DNA from: Calditrichota bacterium
Lineage (GTDB): Bacteria > Zixibacteria > MSB-5A5 > GN15 > FEB-12
Direction: 5' to 3'
NCBI GenBank assembly: GCA_008501655.1
Contig: QQUK01000043.1
Span: 1-10,651, forward strand
DNA: 10,651 nucleotides
The notes beneath the pieces were generated by a model that was not told the DNA's origin, did not search any database, and saw only the letters and a list, made by a program, of their open reading frames with translations. Below, one piece after another: positions 1 to 6,917 of the stretch (positions are counted from its first letter, which is position 1; each line of letters starts with the position of its first letter). The translations under genes were made by a program, and so were the position numbers.

Positions 1-1290
1 GATCATTTCAAGTTCAAAGCGAAGCTGGTCACCTGGAATAACCGGTTTTCGGAATTTTGCATTATCTATCGACATAAAATAAACAACTGTTTCTTCAGGA
101 TTATCAACTGCATTCAATAAAAGCACTCCACCAGCCTGAGCCATCGCTTCAAGAATCAATACACCCGGCATAATCGGATGATTGGGGAAATGCCCCTGGA
201 AAAACGGTTCGTTGATTGTGACATTTTTTATCGCGGTAACCCGTTTATCCGGTTCGAGGTCTAAGATTCGGTCAATAAGTAAAAACGGATAACGATGCGG
301 GAGAAATTTGAAAATCGAATTGATATCCAGCATATTCGTTGAACCGGAGGAATATTTAGCGGCTATCTTTTTCTTTTTATAGAGATTCCGCATCCGTTTT
401 GCTAAAGCAACATTTGCTTTATGACCGGAACGGGCTGCGAGGACATGACCTTTAAACGGAACTCCTATCAGCATCAAATCACCCAGTAAATCAAGGGTCT
501 TGTGTCTTACCGGTTCGTTATAAAAGCGGAGGGGAATATCATTGATAATTCCGGTGTCACCGACAAATGCTTCATCTTTTAAATCAAGTGCTTTGCGGAT
601 TCGGTCAACCTCTATCTGACCTAAATCGGAATCATAAATTACCACGGCGTTATTAAGTCCCCCGCCTTTAATAAGTCCGGCGTTTTTCAGCATCTCTACT
701 TCAGAGAGAAAACAGAATGTTCTCGCCGGTGCAAACTCTTCGACAAACTCTTCCTCTAAATTTACAAGAGTAGTATACTGGGTTCCGAGAGCCGGGTTTT
801 TATAATCAATCATAAACGTGATTCTGAGATCATCGGATGGTGCCACAACAAGGTCAACATCACGTTCCGATTCGGAGTATGCCATCGGCGTATCGATTTC
901 GAGATAAAATTTATCAGCATCCTGATCCTGAATCCCAGCTTCAAGAATTACATCTACATACGGTTTGGCAGAACCATCGATAACCGGTGGTTCGAGATTG
1001 TCGAGTTCGACAATCATATTGTCAATCTGCAGTCCGGCAAACGCTGCCAGGACATGTTCTACCGTCCAGACTTTTGCTTCCCCGTTTTGCAGGGTTGTTC
1101 CACGGGAAATATCAACGACATGATCAACATCAGCAATCACCCACGGTTTATCCGGAATATCAGATCGTACAAATCGGATGCCATGATCAGGAGGAGCCGG
1201 TTTAAATGTCATCGTTGTATTGACACCGGTGTGAAGTCCAATCCCTGATAATGAAATCTCTTTTGCTATAGTTCTTTGTTTTTCGTACAT
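1..1290 (-). CDS. lpxC-fabZ: Bifunctional LpxC-FabZ fusion: UDP-3-O-acyl-GlcNAc deacetylase / 3-hydroxyacyl-ACP dehydratase (3' end beyond window)
   Basis: The frame is open from an ATG at 1290 to the window edge, giving 430 residues with no stop. Residues 1 to about 300 are LpxC, the zinc-dependent cytoplasmic deacetylase that commits to lipid A synthesis. Its three metal ligands are visible as H79 (TVEHVLAAFAG), H263 and D267 (VRHKTLDLLGD), and the catalytic histidine as H290 (SGHKANVA). A Lys-rich linker (about 301-318) leads into FabZ from about residue 321: LPHRYPFLLIDR, then catalytic H367 in GHFPNHPIMPG and E381 in LILEAMAQ. FabZ dehydrates 3-hydroxyacyl-ACP. The fusion puts two enzymes that draw on the same 3-hydroxyacyl-ACP pool on one chain and is known from Bacteroidetes and relatives. 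AGAGG lies 3-4 nt before the ATG, which supports this start. The missing part should be only the last few dozen residues of FabZ. lpxA often follows in such genomes but is not visible here. Confidence 0.96.
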   Translation of the reverse strand, partial: MYEKQRTIAKEISLSGIGLHTGVNTTMTFKPAPPDHGIRFVRSDIPDKPWVIADVDHVVDISRGTTLQNGEAKVWTVEHVLAAFAGLQIDNMIVELDNLEPPVIDGSAKPYVDVILEAGIQDQDADKFYLEIDTPMAYSESERDVDLVVAPSDDLRITFMIDYKNPALGTQYTTLVNLEEEFVEEFAPARTFCFLSEVEMLKNAGLIKGGGLNNAVVIYDSDLGQIEVDRIRKALDLKDEAFVGDTGIINDIPLRFYNEPVRHKTLDLLGDLMLIGVPFKGHVLAARSGHKANVALAKRMRNLYKKKKIAAKYSSGSTNMLDINSIFKFLPHRYPFLLIDRILDLEPDKRVTAIKNVTINEPFFQGHFPNHPIMPGVLILEAMAQAGGVLLLNAVDNPEETVVYFMSIDNAKFRKPVIPGDQLRFELEMI

Positions 1291-1322
1291 AAGCCTCTGT
1301 CTGAGAAAATTTTAATGAGTTG

Positions 1323-1351
1323 AGTATACGCAGGAATCCTGTGTATCTCAA
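1323..1351 (-). promoter_or_regulatory. Sigma70-type promoter for lpxC-fabZ
   Basis: On the minus strand, TTGAGA (1351-1346) and TATACT (1328-1323) are separated by exactly 17 nt. Each box matches the consensus at 5 of 6 positions. Transcription would start near 1316, leaving a leader of about 26 nt that contains the AGAGG ribosome-binding site. The promoter is divergent from the plus-strand promoter at 1479. Confidence 0.6.
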
Positions 1352-1478
1352 GTAATTTTTTATTACTGAAGTAAGAGAGGAGTTAGAAATCAACCTTCCG
1401 AGTATGGATTTTAATCCATTGTACAACAATAAGTTACCTGTAGCGCTTAAAATTTATTAATTCCACTAATAAGATATC

Positions 1479-1506
1479 TTGACAGTTTTAAAAATTCAGA
1501 TATAAT
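1479..1506 (+). promoter_or_regulatory. Consensus sigma70-type promoter of the first dockerin-like gene
   Basis: A perfect TTGACA (1479-1484) and a perfect TATAAT (1501-1506) are spaced by 16 nt. The predicted transcript start near 1513 gives a leader of about 90 nt. The -35 box lies 125 nt before the ATG. The downstream paralogue has the same spacing (126 nt), which supports the call. Confidence 0.75.
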
Positions 1507-1516
1507 TGCGATTAAT

Positions 1517-1603
1517 ACCTACTTATACCACTTGAACTAATTAGGGAACATTTCGACAGATTTTTTAAAGGGCTTTTGAAACCCCAAATGCGGAGAAAAA
1601 CGT
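1517..1603 (+). promoter_or_regulatory. Leader conserved between the two paralogous secreted-protein genes (copy 1)
   Basis: This untranslated stretch aligns with 2492-2573 upstream of the second paralogue. Shared blocks in order are ACCTAC, CCAC, GAAC, AGGGAA-ATT, TTTTTAAAGG-CT, AAATG-GGAGA and then ATGTCCTTT. The last block contains the ribosome-binding site GGAG (1592-1595), 8 nt before the ATG at 1604. I see no hairpin present in both copies, so the similarity may only reflect recent duplication, although a shared post-transcriptional element is possible. No gene is visible between 1291 and 1603. Confidence 0.55.
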
Positions 1604-2374
1604 ATGTCCTTTATCACCCGTTTCTTTCGGAAACGATTTTGTGTCGTTTTATTTCTTTTTGGTTTTTCCTTTTTTTCAGCATCAAAAACTGTTTCACAAA
1701 ACATAATCATCACAGTTGATTCTATATCCGGGAGATTAGGTGAAAAACATATCCCGATCGATATCAGGATTACTTCAACGCAAGATACCATTGCAGGATT
1801 TGAACTCTGGTTTCAATTGAGCAGACCTGATATCATTTCTTTTCCATCTGTCAATAGGTTAAGCGTCAATGGATCAATCATAAGCAGCTGGTGGATTTGG
1901 GCAAATGCAACATTCAGTAATTCTACCAATTTAGATGTCAATGGCAGTTACCCGATACCCGATGCAAGTCAATATCTTTATCCTGCTGTAACAAATGAAT
2001 TGTTTTTTCGATGTTTTGTAGATGTAGTAGATGAGTTTGCTGTACAACCATCAGATTCACTCATTGATATTTTTGTGAATACTGAATTTTTAGATAAATT
2101 TATTCTATCTGATCAATATGGAAATGTAATTGACCGCGCTACTATCGAAGTTCATTCAGGAACATTTACACTCCTCCCGGCTTGCGGGTATGATGACGGC
2201 ATTTTTGATATTGCGAGTTTGGTTGAATTAGTGGAATTTATGTTCGGAGGAGGTCCTGCCCTTTCAGTAATCGAAGCTGACTGCAATTGTGACTGTAATA
2301 TTGATGTCGCTGACCTTGTCTGTTTTGTAGAATATATGTTCGGTGGCGGAGCTTCTCCGGGATGCGGAAGTTGA
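1604..2374 (+). CDS. Secreted cohesin-like/dockerin-like protein, paralogue 1
   Basis: The product has 256 residues. The N-terminus is a signal peptide: basic residues to R11, a hydrophobic run at about 12-26, and likely cleavage before Q32. Residues 34 to about 190 have the pattern of a cohesin-like beta-sandwich, opening ITVDSISGRLGEKHIPIDI and followed by IAGFELWF. Residues 194-254 form a dockerin-like double repeat. Loop 1 (C194-S205) has lost most calcium ligands. Loop 2 keeps D226, N228, D230, D234 and D237 but has cysteines at 227, 229 and 231. Each loop is followed by a helix ending FMFGGG or YMFGGG. In known families dockerins bind cohesins and anchor proteins on surfaces or in complexes; the partner here is unknown. 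The start is supported by GGAG 8 nt upstream and by the MSF start shared with the paralogue. No terminator is visible after the gene. The function beyond secretion and adhesion or scaffolding is not known. Confidence 0.85.
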   Translation: MSFITRFFRKRFCVVLFLFGFSFFSASKTVSQNIIITVDSISGRLGEKHIPIDIRITSTQDTIAGFELWFQLSRPDIISFPSVNRLSVNGSIISSWWIWANATFSNSTNLDVNGSYPIPDASQYLYPAVTNELFFRCFVDVVDEFAVQPSDSLIDIFVNTEFLDKFILSDQYGNVIDRATIEVHSGTFTLLPACGYDDGIFDIASLVELVEFMFGGGPALSVIEADCNCDCNIDVADLVCFVEYMFGGGASPGCGS

Positions 2375-2447
2375 TAAAGCTTAACGTTAAACATAGTAAT
2401 CAATTATCGGTAATTTCCTTTTGTCGGATTATTGATATTATAATTCC

Positions 2448-2475
2448 TTGACAGAATTATATATTGTTATATTAT
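2448..2475 (+). promoter_or_regulatory. Sigma70-type promoter of the second dockerin-like gene
   Basis: TTGACA (2448-2453) is followed after 16 nt by TATTAT (2470-2475). This is the same architecture and almost the same distance to the ATG (126 versus 125 nt for the -35 box) as upstream of the first paralogue. A perfect TATAAT at 2476-2481 is 22 nt from the -35 box, too far for a standard promoter. The paralogues are therefore separate transcription units, although readthrough from the first gene is possible. Confidence 0.65.
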
Positions 2476-2491
2476 TATAATATACAATTTC

Positions 2492-2573
2492 ACCTACACC
2501 ACGAACAATATAAGGGAATATTATCGGAGCATTTTTAAAGGACTAATTTAAACTCAAAAATGTGGAGAGTCCT
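2492..2573 (+). promoter_or_regulatory. Leader conserved between the two paralogous secreted-protein genes (copy 2)
   Basis: This is the counterpart of 1517-1603, with the same order of conserved blocks and a few small indels. The ribosome-binding site GGAGAG (2564-2569) lies 4 nt before the ATG at 2574. That placement argues against the in-frame GTG at 2562, which overlaps the ribosome-binding site. Confidence 0.55.
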
Positions 2574-3629
2574 ATGTCCTTTTTGAACCGTTTTAACCGT
2601 TCTTTTTTTTCAATAATTATTTTCATTTTATTCATTTCTCTTGTTAGTGTATCTCAAACAAACTCACAGAATATTACTCTCTCTATTGATTCAGTATCCG
2701 GACAACTTGGCGAAAAACTGATCCCTCTCGATATTAATATTACTAATGTTTCAGATACAATCGCAGGATTCACATTCTGGATTCAAATGAGTAGACCTGA
2801 TTTACTTACGTTTCATCAGGATACTGTGACTATTTTTGATACAACCTTCTGGTCCTGCAATCAATGGTCCGGTCTGGATTGTATTGATTCCACCCAAGTT
2901 TTTACTTTGTCTCAAGCAGATTTTATTCACGTAAATTCATATTTAGATACGCTTGTTATCAATTCTAATTCAGGTTCGGTATCGGAAAACATGGATACCT
3001 ATAGTAGGTCTTTATCTGGATTAGGTACAGATACAAAAATTACTGGATTGGTTCCTTTTACGTTTGATATTGTAGGACATTCTATTCTCCCCACATCAGA
3101 CACATTACTCTTCAAACTTTATTTAGATGTTGTAGATACTCTACCTCTCTTTCCGGGAGATTCAACAGTGGATTTTTATCTGATTTCGGATCTTATTGAT
3201 AATTTTAATTTTTCCGATCATCTTGGAAATACGATCGGTACATACTCAGAAATGATTATCGATACTTCATGTTTTACTTGTACTCAATGGATAGGTGAGG
3301 AATGTCTTAATTTTATGCAAATTCCATTACCAAATGAATGTGATTCAATCGCAGTTGACACCATCATACATCAAGTTCTTGATACTTCATATTTCCAATT
3401 AAATAACGGTTATTTTAAACTGCTGCCGGAGCCAACCTGCGGGTATACAGCCGGAACGTTTGATATCTCCAATTTAGTATCGCTCGTAGATTTTATGTTT
3501 GCCAGCGGTCCGGAACTCTCAATCGAAGAGGCTGACTGTAATTGTGACTGTTTAATCGATGTCGCCGACCTTGTCTGCTTTGTAGATTATATGTTTGGGG
3601 GTGGTGCCGATCCGGGATGTGGAAAATAA
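2574..3629 (+). CDS. Secreted cohesin-like/dockerin-like protein, paralogue 2, with CxQWxGxxC insertions
   Basis: The product has 351 residues counted from the ATG at 2574, chosen over the upstream GTG at 2562 because paralogue 1 also starts MSF and the ribosome-binding site fits. The signal peptide covers about 1-31, with mature QNIT matching paralogue 1. The cohesin-like body opens LSIDSVSGQLGEKLIPLDI and carries two insertions absent from paralogue 1. They share D-T-x4-C-x-Q-W-x-G-x2-C (D89 to C103 and D230 to C244), and each is followed by LDT (124-126 and 269-271). The C-terminal dockerin-like part (289-349) has a degenerate loop 1 (C289-N300). Loop 2 keeps D321, N323, D325, D329 and D332, with cysteines at 322, 324 and 326. 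These many cysteines in an exported protein suggest disulfides or metal binding (inference). The gene is followed by a strong terminator. The binding partner and exact role are unknown. Confidence 0.85.
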   Translation: MSFLNRFNRSFFSIIIFILFISLVSVSQTNSQNITLSIDSVSGQLGEKLIPLDINITNVSDTIAGFTFWIQMSRPDLLTFHQDTVTIFDTTFWSCNQWSGLDCIDSTQVFTLSQADFIHVNSYLDTLVINSNSGSVSENMDTYSRSLSGLGTDTKITGLVPFTFDIVGHSILPTSDTLLFKLYLDVVDTLPLFPGDSTVDFYLISDLIDNFNFSDHLGNTIGTYSEMIIDTSCFTCTQWIGEECLNFMQIPLPNECDSIAVDTIIHQVLDTSYFQLNNGYFKLLPEPTCGYTAGTFDISNLVSLVDFMFASGPELSIEEADCNCDCLIDVADLVCFVDYMFGGGADPGCGK

Positions 3630-3650
3630 AGTGAAACGTTGCAAAGTATA

Positions 3651-3682
3651 AAGGCAGTCCACATTGGCGGACTGCCTTTTTT
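3651..3682 (+). terminator. Rho-independent terminator of the second dockerin-like gene
   Basis: A perfect 10-bp stem, AAGGCAGTCC (3651-3660) with GGACTGCCTT (3669-3678), encloses an 8-nt loop and runs into six T residues (3677-3682). It lies 21 bp after the stop codon. The gene on the other strand ends at 3701, so the hairpin may also end the convergent transporter operon, although the T run on that strand is poor. Confidence 0.88.
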
Positions 3683-3700
3683 CATATTGGTAATATCCTG

Positions 3701-4387
3701 CTAAGAGGCTTTTTTATGGTACCCGTCTGATTCAATCAGTCCGTCACGGATTTTAATAATACGGTCAGTTTTGTCAGCAATAGACATATCGTGGGTAATC
3801 ATGACAACCGTTTTGCCCATTTCATGAAGTTCATCAAATATTTTGACAATCTCTGAACCGGATGCGGTATCAAGGTTACCGGTCGGTTCATCAGCTAAAA
3901 TAATATCCGGATTGCAGGCCAGAGCCCGGGCAATCGCCACACGCTGCCTCCCACCACCGGACATTTCAGTAGGTTTGTTATTCAATTTATTTCCGAGACC
4001 TACACCGTTTAATAATTCGATTATTCTTCTCTCACGTTCTTTATTGTTTGCTTTTGCAAACAGAAGCGGGACTTCGACATTCTCATAAGCGGTTGCATAC
4101 GGAAGCAGATTAAATGCCTGGAAAACAAAACCTATTGTTCTGTTGCGGATATCAGCAAGCTGATTCGATGACATTTTCCCGACATCTTCCCCGTCAAGTT
4201 TATAACTGCCGCCGGTCGGAATATCAAGACAGCCGATGATATTCATCATCGTTGATTTACCGGAACCGGATGGTCCCACAATCGAGACATACTCACCTTT
4301 GTTGATGGTAAGATCTATAAGCTTTAATGCCTGAAACTCCACCGCTCCGGTGATGTATGTTTTTTCAAGTGCATTCATTTCAATCAT
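3701..4387 (-). CDS. ABC transporter ATPase, MacB/LolD type
   Basis: This 228-residue cytoplasmic ATPase powers the two FtsX-type permeases upstream in the operon. Visible motifs are Walker A GPSGSGKST (38-46), Q-loop Q90 in FQAFNLLP, signature region MSGGGRQRV (142-150), Walker B with D-loop IILADEPTGNLD (162-173) and switch H199 in MITHD. The length is standard for a stand-alone MacB/LolD/FtsE-class subunit. The signature is odd: the family normally reads SGGQ or SGGE, while here the fourth position is G146, encoded by GGG, one transition away from a Glu codon. All other catalytic motifs are intact, so the protein is probably active. The start at 4387 has GGAG about 9 nt upstream; a second in-frame ATG three codons later has a poorer fit. 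It is the last gene of the operon, 21 bp after permease 2. The substrate cannot be told from sequence. Confidence 0.93.
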   Translation of the reverse strand: MIEMNALEKTYITGAVEFQALKLIDLTINKGEYVSIVGPSGSGKSTMMNIIGCLDIPTGGSYKLDGEDVGKMSSNQLADIRNRTIGFVFQAFNLLPYATAYENVEVPLLFAKANNKERERRIIELLNGVGLGNKLNNKPTEMSGGGRQRVAIARALACNPDIILADEPTGNLDTASGSEIVKIFDELHEMGKTVVMITHDMSIADKTDRIIKIRDGLIESDGYHKKAS

Positions 4388-4408
4388 AATCTATTCTCCG
4401 CTCGTTTG

Positions 4409-5656
4409 TTATTCATATCGTAAAGATTCCACCGGTGAGACCGATGATGCTTTCATTGCCGGGAAGAGTCCCGAAAAGACACCCATAATTCCCAGTATTG
4501 TGATGACAATAATTCCAATCTCTAAAGAGATTGTAGGTCTTCCCATCATATCGAGAACATCCGATTGAATTGGTACCCGTTTGAAAGACTCAGTGAGGAT
4601 ATAACTGATAGCCATCCCCCCGAATCCCCCGAGGAATGTAATCATCAAAGCTTCAATCAAAAATTGTACCATGATGTAAGAGCGTCTTGCACCCATCGCC
4701 ATTTTGATACCGATTTCACGGGTACGTTCTTTGATTGATACATACATAATATTTGCGACACCAACTCCGGCGATTAACAGGGTCAATCCGCCGATAATCC
4801 CTAAAAAGATATTGATACCCATCAGGATATTATTAAACTCTTTAGCACCGGCGATTGTATCCCAGACTGAGATCGCCCGGTCATCGGACGGGTCAAACTT
4901 ATATTTTTCAGAAAACGATGCGAGCATCTTTTTTTCAACCATTTCAGAATTGACACCTTTGGGAAGCTGAACAACAAGGTTATCAAGATACGGGTCACCG
5001 AAAGTCGCTTTAAATGTTGAAAGCGGAATAACAATCCGGTCAAAGTCCATGCCGTTATAATTCCCCATTGTCAGCTTTTCTTTCATCACACCAATAACCG
5101 TATACGGTGCTCCATTCAGCAAAAACTTTTGTCCAACCGGATCGGATTCAGGGAACAAACGTTTGGCGACTTCCCAGCCCAAAAATGCAACCCGTCGTTT
5201 CAGTTTTATATCGATATCATTAATCATTCGCCCGCCCATAATCGGAATAAAATGACGCAGTTTTTCATAGTTCGGAGTGACACCGTTAATATGCTCCGAT
5301 AAAACGATATCTCCCCGTTCAGCACGGACTCCCCAACGGTCATATTCACCGCCAACATCTAATACTTCCGGTACGGTTCCTTTGATATATTCGATATCTT
5401 CCTGATGCAGCCAGACCCGTCTTCCTTTTCCCATTCCTTTAAACGGTATCGAAGTCTGCCCGCCCCATACAACCATGATTGATTCACCCATACCTTTTTG
5501 GTTCAGTGAAAGCTGATTGCTGAGACCTTCTCCAAAACCGAGTAACAGCATTATTGATAGGGTTCCCCAGGCTAATGCAAACAGAGTCAGGGTGATTCTT
5601 TTTTTCTGTTTTCTAAAATCACGAATGAAGACATTATATATAACGGATAAATTCAT
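4409..5656 (-). CDS. MacB/FtsX-family ABC transporter permease (second of pair)
   Basis: This 415-residue inner-membrane protein has MacB topology: TM1 at about 21-42, a large periplasmic domain (about 43-275, MacB_PCD type), then FtsX-type segments at about 279-305, 328-354 and 377-400. The cytoplasmic loop contains ERTREIGIKMAMGARR (310-325), the conserved coupling region that contacts the ATPase. It is a clear but diverged paralogue of permease 1: both carry EKYKFDPSD and SVWDT just before TM2 and a GKGRRV/RGRRV stretch near residue 80. The two probably form a heterodimer that uses the stand-alone ATPase, unlike E. coli MacB, which fuses the ATPase to the permease. The ribosome-binding site AGGA overlaps the TAG stop of permease 1 with an 8-nt spacing to the ATG, so translation is likely coupled. 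MacB-type pumps push periplasmic substrates through an outer-membrane channel rather than moving them across the inner membrane. Confidence 0.92.
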   Translation of the reverse strand: MNLSVIYNVFIRDFRKQKKRITLTLFALAWGTLSIMLLLGFGEGLSNQLSLNQKGMGESIMVVWGGQTSIPFKGMGKGRRVWLHQEDIEYIKGTVPEVLDVGGEYDRWGVRAERGDIVLSEHINGVTPNYEKLRHFIPIMGGRMINDIDIKLKRRVAFLGWEVAKRLFPESDPVGQKFLLNGAPYTVIGVMKEKLTMGNYNGMDFDRIVIPLSTFKATFGDPYLDNLVVQLPKGVNSEMVEKKMLASFSEKYKFDPSDDRAISVWDTIAGAKEFNNILMGINIFLGIIGGLTLLIAGVGVANIMYVSIKERTREIGIKMAMGARRSYIMVQFLIEALMITFLGGFGGMAISYILTESFKRVPIQSDVLDMMGRPTISLEIGIIVITILGIMGVFSGLFPAMKASSVSPVESLRYE

Positions 5657-5666
5657 ATTTCATATC

Positions 5667-6902
5667 CTAAAATAGTTTGAGTGCCTGAACCGGTTGCAAA
5701 TTTGATGCTCTCCTTGCCGGGAAATATCCGGCGACCAGCGATACAATACCTAAGACAATCGTAACCATGACACCACCCCATATATTGATAGAAGGTGTGC
5801 CAACAAATTCTTCTAACTGCAGCATCGGGAAAACAGCTATTACACCCCAGGCGAAGAGAAATCCAAACAAGCCGCCGAAAAAGGTTATAAGTAATGTCTC
5901 AAAAATAAACTGCAGCATGATATAATATTTTTTGGCACCTAAAGCCATCTTGATACCGATCTCTTTGGTTCGTTCTTCTAAAACAACATTCATAATATTG
6001 GATACACCGATAGCACCGGTAATCAACGTTGCAATTCCGATACCGACTAAAAATCCAGAGAAAGCAGTGAAGAATGTTTTCAAAAATGCAAACCCGCGGG
6101 TTGTATCCCAGACCGAAAGAGCTTCCCGGTCGCTTGGATCAAATTTATACTTTTCACCGAGTATCGTATAAATTTCCTGTCGGGTCTGTTCCATTGTAAA
6201 TTCCGGTTTACATTGAGCAACAAAGTTGTTCATATACCGGTTGGAGTACATCGCCTGAAACGTCGATGCTGGGATGCAAGCTTTGCGGCTGTCACGGTTC
6301 CCATAGGAACTGTCCTGTTTTTTCGGTTTCATCACACCGATAACCGTAAACGGCATACCGTTCATCAGAATCTGTTTTCCGACAGCATCCTCGTCACCAA
6401 AAAGATCATCTTTTAACAGATTACCGATAAATACAACCCGTCTTCTGTCCTTCATATCTCTATCGTTAATAAAACGGGACCCATAATCCGGAATGATATT
6501 CCGCATTTCCCCGAATTCCGGCCAGATACCGGTTATCTGTCTTACAGTGTTCTGATTTTTATATTTAATGGCAACATTCCACTTACTGTATTCAGGAGAT
6601 ATACGATTGACAAGCTGCGATTTTTTCTTGATAAGTTCGACATCCTTTTCAGTCGGACGCACCCGTCTTCCGCGCGGGAGACCTTTGTATTCTTTCCCGG
6701 TTATCCCCGGCCAGAATATCGCGATGTTCTCGCCAAGCCCAAGCTGAGACTTTAACTGAGCTTCAGTCATCCCTTTACCAAAAGCAAAGAGCAGTACAAT
6801 TGAACAGGTACCCCAGAAAATTCCGAACATCGTCATCAACGAACGAAGTTTCTGTCGTCTCAAATCATTGAAAAATTGTTTTAATGTAACTATAGGCAGC
6901 AC
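5667..6902 (-). CDS. MacB/FtsX-family ABC transporter permease (first of pair, GTG start)
   Basis: This 411-residue inner-membrane permease has TM1 at about 21-42, a periplasmic MacB_PCD-type domain (about 43-275), and FtsX segments at about 281-305, 328-356 and 375-395. The coupling loop reads EERTKEIGIKMALGAKK (309-325). The first codon is GTG (6902-6900) and reads on as LPIVTLKQF. CGGGG lies 6 nt upstream inside the 15-bp gap after the adaptor gene. No in-frame ATG occurs before residue 23, which would fall inside TM1, so the GTG start is well supported. It most likely pairs with the following permease. The two differ enough, especially in the periplasmic domain, that a heterodimer with division of labour is the natural reading (inference). 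The substrate is unknown; macrolides, peptides and lipoproteins are all precedents in this family. Confidence 0.92.
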   Translation of the reverse strand: MLPIVTLKQFFNDLRRQKLRSLMTMFGIFWGTCSIVLLFAFGKGMTEAQLKSQLGLGENIAIFWPGITGKEYKGLPRGRRVRPTEKDVELIKKKSQLVNRISPEYSKWNVAIKYKNQNTVRQITGIWPEFGEMRNIIPDYGSRFINDRDMKDRRRVVFIGNLLKDDLFGDEDAVGKQILMNGMPFTVIGVMKPKKQDSSYGNRDSRKACIPASTFQAMYSNRYMNNFVAQCKPEFTMEQTRQEIYTILGEKYKFDPSDREALSVWDTTRGFAFLKTFFTAFSGFLVGIGIATLITGAIGVSNIMNVVLEERTKEIGIKMALGAKKYYIMLQFIFETLLITFFGGLFGFLFAWGVIAVFPMLQLEEFVGTPSINIWGGVMVTIVLGIVSLVAGYFPARRASNLQPVQALKLF

Positions 6903-6917
6903 ACTTAACCCCGTATG

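Noticed and set aside
987..1248. Plus-strand open frames opposite lpxC
   Set aside because: They are antisense shadows of the well-supported LpxC coding region.
1202..1429. Minus-strand open frame upstream of and overlapping lpxC
   Set aside because: It overlaps the lpxC start in another frame and covers the lpxC promoter, and it has no recognisable domain.
1588..1603. Short upstream ATG (AAATG-GGAGA) in both leaders as a regulatory upstream frame
   Set aside because: The reading frame relative to the main gene differs between the two copies (16 versus 14 nt to the ATG), so no upstream peptide is conserved.
2381..2390. Palindrome TTAACGTTAA after the first dockerin-like gene
   Set aside because: It is short and AT-rich with no loop or T run, so it is not convincing as a terminator.
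2562..2573. GTG start four codons upstream for the second dockerin-like gene
   Set aside because: It overlaps the GGAGAG ribosome-binding site, and the paralogue starts at the equivalent of the ATG at 2574.
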